64,000 bases of DNA from Streptomyces sp. YIM 121038 (GTDB lineage: Bacteria > Actinomycetota > Actinomycetes > Streptomycetales > Streptomycetaceae): the NCBI RefSeq assembly GCF_006088715.1, contig NZ_CP030771.1, forward strand, positions 3,720,001 to 3,784,000, in the 5' to 3' direction. Below, piece after piece: positions 59,357 through 64,000 of this stretch. A program made the position numbers and the translations under genes. The notes below the pieces were generated by a model that was not told where the DNA came from, ran no database searches, and worked only from the letters and a program-made list of their open reading frames with translations. The first letter of the stretch is position 1; every line of letters begins with the position of its first letter.

Positions 59357-61573
59357 ATGCTCGCCAAGCTGTCCCGGACGGCCACCCGGCGTCCGGTCTT
59401 GGTGCTGTTGGTCTGGTTTCTGCTGCTCGCCGTCGGATTCGGCTTCGGTACGCGGGTCTTCGGCGACCTCAACTCGTCCGTGGAGGACGTGCCCGGCAGC
59501 GAGTCCGCGGTCACGAGCGAGGTGCTCGGGCCGCTCACGCCGGGCGGGGAGTCCTTCACGGCGTCCGTCACGGGCGGCGCGGACGGCTCGGTGCGCGCCC
59601 CCGAGGTGCGGACCGCGGTGGCCGACGCGCTCGCCGACCTGCGCGGCCTGCCGGGCGTCGACCGCGTCCTCGACCCGTACACCGGCAAGGGCCTCGTCGC
59701 CGAGGACGGGAAGGTGCTCCTGATCCCCGTCACGCTGGAGGGCGACCTCTCCGACCGCGACGAGATCCACGCGGTGAACGACGCCGCCGACCGGCTGCGG
59801 GAGATCGCCGGGGCGGCCGACGACCGCGTCGACGTGGCGGTCAGCGGCGATCCGCTGCTCGGCGACCAGATGGGCGGGCGGGCCCAGGAGGACGTGGCGC
59901 GCGCCGAGCTGATCACCCTGCCCGCGGTGCTGCTCGCCCTGCTGCTGATCTTCGGCGGGCTGCGGGCGGCCGGGCTGCCGCTGCTCGTGGCGGTGAGCGG
60001 GGTGGCCGGGGCGTTCCTGACGCTGTTCGCGTTCAGCCAGGTCACGGACATCTCCGTGTACGCGGTGCAGGTGGTGTCGATGCTGGGCCTCGGCCTCGCG
60101 GTGGACTACGCGCTCCTCATGGTGGTGCGGTTCCGCGAGGAACGGGGGCGTGAGCCGGATGTCGTACGCGCCGTGCACGCGACGGTCGCGCACGCCGGAC
60201 GGACCGTGCTGTTCTCCGGCCTGACGGTGGCGGTGTGCCTGTCGGGCCTGGTGTGGTTCCCCAGCCCGTTCCTGCGGAGCATGGGCCTCGCGGCGGGCGC
60301 GGTCGTCGTGGTCGACATGCTGGCGGCCCTGACGCTGCTGCCCGCGCTGCTCGCCCTGTTCGGCGGCAAGCTGACGCCCAAGCGCGCGAAGGCCCGGCTG
60401 CGGAAGCGGCCGGCGGAGCCCGGCGCGCTCTTCGCCCGGCTCGCCCGCTTCTCGGCCCGGCGTCCCTACGCCGTCCTGGTCACCGTGGTCGCCGGGCTCG
60501 CCGTGCTCGCGACGCCCGCCCTCGGCCTGCGCATCGAGATCGGCGACGCCCGCCAGCTGCCTCACGACACCGAGGCCCGGCAGCTCTACGACGCCGTGCA
60601 CGAGCACTTCCCCGCGGGCACGGACGTGAACACCGTCGACGTCATGATCCGGCCCGGCGCCGACCCCGCCTACGCGCGGGAGATCCGCGCCCTGTCCGGG
60701 GTCACCCGGTCGGACAGCGAGCGCCTGCCGAACGGTTCGACGCTGGTGCGGCTCACCCCGACCGGCTCGGCGGACGGGCCGGACGCCACCGCCCTCGTCG
60801 AGCGGGTGCGCGACCTGCGCGACGGCGAGCCGGCCCAGGTGACCGGCACCGCGGCCCGGCTCGTGGACTTCCGGGCGATGCTCGCCGACCGGGCGCCCTG
60901 GGCCGTGCTCACCGTGCTCGGGGGGCTGTTCGCGCTGCTCTTCGCCTTCACCGGCTCGCTGCTCAGCCCGCTGCGGACGCTGCTGACCACGCTCCTGAGC
61001 CTGGGGGCCGCGCTCGGCGTGGTGACCTGGGTGTTCCAGGACGGGCACGGGGCCTCGCTGCTCGGCGGCGAGGGGCTCGGCGCGCTCAGCCTGACCGCGC
61101 CGCCGCTGATCGTCGCGATCGCGTTCGGGCTCGCCATGGACTACGAGCTGTTCATCCTGTCGCGGATGCGGGAGTCCTGGGAGGCGACCGGGGACGCGCA
61201 CGAGGCGGTCGTCGAGGGGCTGCGCCGCTCGGGCCGCGTGGTGACCTGTGCCGCGCTGCTGCTCGCCATCGTCTTCGGCGGCTTCATGACGGGCGGCTTC
61301 TCGCCGATCCTGCAGATCGGCCTGGGCCTGACGCTCGCGGTCCTGATCGACGCCACGATCGTACGGATGCTCCTCGTGCCCGCCGCGATGACGCTGCTCG
61401 GCGACCGGGCGTGGTGGGCCCCGCCGTTCCTGCGGCGGCTGCACCGGCGGTACGGGCTCAAGGAGGCCCCGGCCAAGGTCAGGACGGAGCACGAGGCGGC
61501 CGCGCCCGCTCCTCAGGAGAGCACGATGACGTCCATGACGACGGCGACGGCGAGCCCGCAGCCGAGGAGGTAA
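59357..61573 (+). CDS. MMPL-family transporter
   Basis: A 738-residue RND-type membrane protein; ATG 59357 follows TAGGAG. Two MMPL halves each show one membrane helix, an outer domain and a helix bundle: first half with LGLGLAVDYALLMVVRFREE, second with AIAFGLAMDYELFILSRMRE, the conserved proton-relay Asp-Tyr pairs. ARQLPHDTEARQLYDAVHEH belongs to the second outer domain. It likely exports lipids or drugs. Its last 61 bases overlap a convergent gene. Confidence 0.94.
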   Translation: MLAKLSRTATRRPVLVLLVWFLLLAVGFGFGTRVFGDLNSSVEDVPGSESAVTSEVLGPLTPGGESFTASVTGGADGSVRAPEVRTAVADALADLRGLPGVDRVLDPYTGKGLVAEDGKVLLIPVTLEGDLSDRDEIHAVNDAADRLREIAGAADDRVDVAVSGDPLLGDQMGGRAQEDVARAELITLPAVLLALLLIFGGLRAAGLPLLVAVSGVAGAFLTLFAFSQVTDISVYAVQVVSMLGLGLAVDYALLMVVRFREERGREPDVVRAVHATVAHAGRTVLFSGLTVAVCLSGLVWFPSPFLRSMGLAAGAVVVVDMLAALTLLPALLALFGGKLTPKRAKARLRKRPAEPGALFARLARFSARRPYAVLVTVVAGLAVLATPALGLRIEIGDARQLPHDTEARQLYDAVHEHFPAGTDVNTVDVMIRPGADPAYAREIRALSGVTRSDSERLPNGSTLVRLTPTGSADGPDATALVERVRDLRDGEPAQVTGTAARLVDFRAMLADRAPWAVLTVLGGLFALLFAFTGSLLSPLRTLLTTLLSLGAALGVVTWVFQDGHGASLLGGEGLGALSLTAPPLIVAIAFGLAMDYELFILSRMRESWEATGDAHEAVVEGLRRSGRVVTCAALLLAIVFGGFMTGGFSPILQIGLGLTLAVLIDATIVRMLLVPAAMTLLGDRAWWAPPFLRRLHRRYGLKEAPAKVRTEHEAAAPAPQESTMTSMTTATASPQPRR

Positions 61574-61803
61574 CTGCCGAGCCTGGTGCGGCCGCGGCGG
61601 CTCAGTTCGACGACGACTCCGCACAGGATGAGCAGCAGCCCGTACACGCCTACGACCAGAACGGACGCTCTGTCCAGCAGGCGCACAGCAAGCAGCACCG
61701 CCGCCACCGCCATCCCCGCGGTGGCGGCGGCGACGCGCAGTCGCCGTGCCTGGCGCGGGGTGCGGGCCCCGCGCTCCGCGGGCTCTTGCTCCGACATGCT
61801 CAT
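61513..61803 (-). CDS. Small membrane protein (96 aa)
   Basis: A basic, hydrophilic first 22 residues are followed by three hydrophobic segments (AAATAGMAVAAVLLAV, VLVVGVYGLLLILCGVVVEL, YLLGCGLAVAVVMDVIVL). Start ATG 61803, or ATG 61797. It overlaps the end of the MMPL gene on the opposite strand by 61 bases. The clean membrane pattern argues that it is real. Function unknown. Confidence 0.7.
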   Translation of the reverse strand: MSMSEQEPAERGARTPRQARRLRVAAATAGMAVAAVLLAVRLLDRASVLVVGVYGLLLILCGVVVELSRRGRTRLGSYLLGCGLAVAVVMDVIVLS

Positions 61804-61817
61804 GCCCGGGATCGTAG

Positions 61818-62483
61818 TCAGGACCTGAGGTACGTGAGGACGGCGAGCACGCGCCGGTGCGTGCCGTCGGTGACGGGCAGGTCGAGCTTGCCGAGGATGT
61901 TGCCGATGTGTTTGCCCACGGCGGCCTCGGTGACGACGAGTTCGGCGGCGATCGCGGCGTTGGACCGGCCCTCCGCGACCAGCGCGAGCACCTCGCGCTC
62001 GCGCGGCGTGAGCCGCTCCAGCGGGTCGCGCCTGCGCCGCAGCAACTGCCGTACGACTTCGGGGTCCACGACCGTGCCGCCGTCGGCGACCCGGGTGAAG
62101 GCGTCCACGAACTGCTCGACCTGGCCGACCCGGTCCTTGAGCAGATAGCCGACGCCGACGCCGTCGCCGGTGTCCAGCAACTCGGCGGCGTACGAACGCT
62201 GCACGTACTGGCTGAGCACGAGGACCGGCAGGTGCGGCCGCTCGGCGCGCAGGGCGAGCGCGGCGCGCAGCCCCTCGTCCTGGAAGCCGGGCGGCATCCG
62301 CACGTCGGTGACGACGACGTCAGGGCCGTGCTCGGCGACGGCCCGGCGCAGCGCGTCCGCGTCGCCGACCGCGGCGGCGACCTCGTGCCCGAAGCGGGTG
62401 AGCACCCCGACGAGGCCCTCGCGCAGCAGCACGCTGTCCTCGGCGAGGACTACGCGGCGGGCGCGGGCGGCATCGGGTCGCAC
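61818..62483 (-). CDS. NarL-family response regulator
   Basis: A 221-residue regulator starting at GTG 62483, 34 bases inside the kinase gene. The receiver has RVVLAEDSVLLREGL and the phosphorylated Asp60 in VVVTDVRMPPGFQDEG, a signature of a common Streptomyces subgroup, with the lysine in GYLLKDRVGQVEQF. The HTH is LTPREREVLALVAEGRSNAA, VTEAAVGKHIGNILGKLDLP. The partner kinase is immediately upstream. Confidence 0.94.
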   Translation of the reverse strand: MRPDAARARRVVLAEDSVLLREGLVGVLTRFGHEVAAAVGDADALRRAVAEHGPDVVVTDVRMPPGFQDEGLRAALALRAERPHLPVLVLSQYVQRSYAAELLDTGDGVGVGYLLKDRVGQVEQFVDAFTRVADGGTVVDPEVVRQLLRRRRDPLERLTPREREVLALVAEGRSNAAIAAELVVTEAAVGKHIGNILGKLDLPVTDGTHRRVLAVLTYLRS

Positions 62484-63700
62484 GGTATCTCCAGGGACAG
62501 GACGGTCGGCCCGCCGGGCGGACTGGTGACGGTCAGTGTGCCATCGAGGACGGCGAGGCGGTCGGCGAGACCGGTCAGCCCGGTGCCCCGCGCGGGGTCG
62601 GCGCCGCCGCGCCCGTCGTCGCGCACCCGCAGCCGCAGGGCGCCGCCCGTGTGCCGGGCGTGCACCTCGGCCCGTGCGGCGCCGCTGTGCCGGGCGACGT
62701 TGGCGAGGGCCTCGCGGACCGCGAAGTACGCGGCGGACTCCACGGGTTCGGGCAGCCGGGGCAGGTCCGCGTCGGTGTCGACGGGCACGGGCGAGCGGTC
62801 GGCGGCGTCCTCCACGGCGGCCGCGAGGCCGTAGTCCGCGAGGACGCGCGGGTGGATGCCCCGGATCAGCTCGCGCAGTTCGGCGAGGACCCGGTCGGCC
62901 TCCTGGTGGGCCGCGGCGAGCCGGACCGCCAGCGGGCTGCCCGGCTCGGCGTCGAGGCGGGCGAGGCCGAGGCCCATGCTGAGGGCGACGAGCCGCTGCT
63001 GCGCCCCGTCGTGCAGGTCCCGCTCCACCCGGCGGCGCTCGGCCTCGAAGGCGGCGACGAGCCGGGCCCTGGACCGGGTGACCTCGGCGAGCCGCGCCTC
63101 GGTCTCGGCCTCGCGCGGGGCGAGCAGGAGCCGGGCGACGGCGGCGCGGGCGGTGGCGTACGCGCCGAGCGGGTAGGCCAGGGCGGCGAGCAGGGCCAGG
63201 CCGAGCAGGGCGGTGCCGCAGGCCGCCGGGTAGGACGCGACGAACCACAGCTTCGCGGGCCGGACGCCGCCGCCCCCGGGGCCGCCCGCGAGCGCGAGGT
63301 GGGCGGGCGCGGCGGCCAGGGCGAGGGGCAGCCCCAGCGTGCAGGCGGCGACGGCCAGGTCGAGGGGCCACAGCACGCAGGCCATCAGGACGGCGTACGC
63401 CAACTCCCGCCAGGTCGCCTGCTCCCGCACCCGCAGCCGCAGCCAGGCCGCGAGCCCCGGGGCCTCGGGGACGCGGTGCGGGCCGGCAAGGGGCTCCGGC
63501 CGCACGAGCCGGGCGCGGCGGCGCTCCAGGGCCGCCACGGGCACGCCCGCGAGCGCGAGGAGCGCGAGCAGGGGGATGCCCACCACGACGAGGCTGGCGG
63601 CCAGGCCGAGGGCGAGGCCGGTGGCCAGGGCGACGAGGAGGGGTGCTCCCAGCGCGGCCCCGGACAGCACGTAGGCCGCGCACCGCAACGTGTGCTTCAC
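62450..63700 (-). CDS. NarL-type sensor histidine kinase
   Basis: A 416-residue kinase with four or five hydrophobic segments in its first 200 residues (LGAPLLVALATGLALGLAAS; AVLMACVLWPLDLAVAACTL). The acceptor site is RRRVERDLHDGAQQRLVALS; ATP boxes are VREALANVARHSGAA, VRDDGRGGADPARGTGLTGL. The layout matches the sensor-domain kinases that pair with the adjacent regulator subgroup. Signal unknown. Confidence 0.94.
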   Translation of the reverse strand: MKHTLRCAAYVLSGAALGAPLLVALATGLALGLAASLVVVGIPLLALLALAGVPVAALERRRARLVRPEPLAGPHRVPEAPGLAAWLRLRVREQATWRELAYAVLMACVLWPLDLAVAACTLGLPLALAAAPAHLALAGGPGGGGVRPAKLWFVASYPAACGTALLGLALLAALAYPLGAYATARAAVARLLLAPREAETEARLAEVTRSRARLVAAFEAERRRVERDLHDGAQQRLVALSMGLGLARLDAEPGSPLAVRLAAAHQEADRVLAELRELIRGIHPRVLADYGLAAAVEDAADRSPVPVDTDADLPRLPEPVESAAYFAVREALANVARHSGAARAEVHARHTGGALRLRVRDDGRGGADPARGTGLTGLADRLAVLDGTLTVTSPPGGPTVLSLEIPCDPMPPAPAA

Positions 63701-63722
63701 GCGGTCACGCTAGCCGGGCGCC

Positions 63723-64000
63723 TCAGGGCACTTCGATCTCCGGGTCGGACTCCCACGGCACGTCGGCGGCCGGGTCGTCGTCGACGCTCACGCCGTCGCC
63801 CCAGCTGAAGCTGTCGGAGACGACAGCGGGCGCTCCGGCGGCGAAGGAGAGGCAGAAGGCGGCGAACAGGCCGAGGAAGCAGAGCACGGCGACCGTGGTC
63901 AGCGTGTTCGCGACCGGCCGCGGCGCGTGCGCGGTCGCCCGCTCGGGCCGGTCCGGGGTGTAGTACACGGTCACGATGTCGCCTTGGACGACCGTCGCCG
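63723..64000 (-). CDS. DUF3592-type membrane protein, C-terminal part (cut by window end)
   Basis: The frame remains open to the last base, so the start lies beyond the window. The visible sequence, ATVVQGDIVTVYYTPDRPER followed by one membrane segment (TLTTVAVLCFLGLFAAFCLS) and an acidic tail DPAADVPWESDPEIEVP, fits the C-terminal part of DUF3592 proteins (the G-D-x-V-x-V-x-Y-x-P motif). A GTG within the frame would give a short 83-residue product but would break that motif. Function unknown. Confidence 0.7.
   Translation of the reverse strand, partial: ATVVQGDIVTVYYTPDRPERATAHAPRPVANTLTTVAVLCFLGLFAAFCLSFAAGAPAVVSDSFSWGDGVSVDDDPAADVPWESDPEIEVP

Overview
The window is high-GC actinobacterial DNA with dense short-spaced operons, GTG and TTG starts, Tat-type lipoprotein signals and one in-frame TTA codon in an adpA gene. 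It reads as a Streptomyces chromosome core. From memory, the gene order (leucine catabolism, des locus, hexosaminidase, glmS, adpA, orn, tRNA-His, cebR-cebEFG-bglC, cdgA, ehu transporter) follows the SCO2776-SCO2831 stretch of S. coelicolor, but several loci are altered.

Layout. 1-4773: a leucine/branched-chain degradation operon (carboxylase beta, biotinylated alpha, HMG-CoA lyase, acyl-CoA dehydrogenase). 4815-8289: an iron-box-controlled ferrioxamine locus with desE, a DesA-like protein lacking its PLP lysine, and desC; desB and desD are absent. 8394-13285: GH20 hexosaminidase, a DUF4429/SHOCT protein, a small protein and glmS (amino-sugar metabolism, with a DasR-like site). 13592-17422: universal stress protein, membrane protein, adpA, orn. 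17537-20336: tRNA-His followed by what looks like a small inserted block (regulator fragment, XRE regulator, three small genes). 20337-26461: cellobiose regulon cebR/cebEFG/bglC with two CebR palindromes. 26642-33569: a two-component pair, secreted protein, spermidine-synthase-like protein and an NsdA-like regulator. 33874-39811: PAP2 phosphatase, then a three-gene set of an Fe-S RecB-family nuclease, an unknown protein and an SF1 helicase, followed by an 80-bp duplication of the helicase 3' end. 39988-44189: primase/polymerase-like protein, tRNA-Lys, M6 peptidase, c-di-GMP enzyme CdgA. 44378-55225: LLM oxidoreductase and an apparent catabolic cluster (two Asp/Glu-racemase-fold proteins, 2-hydroxyacid dehydrogenase, amidase, DUF3830, Ehu-type ABC importer, IclR regulator). 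55279-64000: a second identical tRNA-Lys, orphan type II thioesterase, GH114 lipoprotein, two NarL-type two-component systems, an MMPL exporter and a DUF3592-type protein cut by the window end.

A GC-rich dispersed inverted-repeat element occurs at four loci. At two of them it lies inside coding sequence: its arms supply peptide segments in the carboxylase alpha subunit and the whole C-terminus plus stop codon of the Fe-S nuclease.

Most notable points: (i) the des locus keeps intact iron boxes but encodes an apparently dead DesA and lacks the monooxygenase and synthetase; (ii) the split Dna2-like nuclease/unknown/helicase set; (iii) the repeat element captured as protein sequence; (iv) the helicase 3'-end duplication whose three differences are all synonymous. 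Comparisons with homologues are from memory, not from a search.
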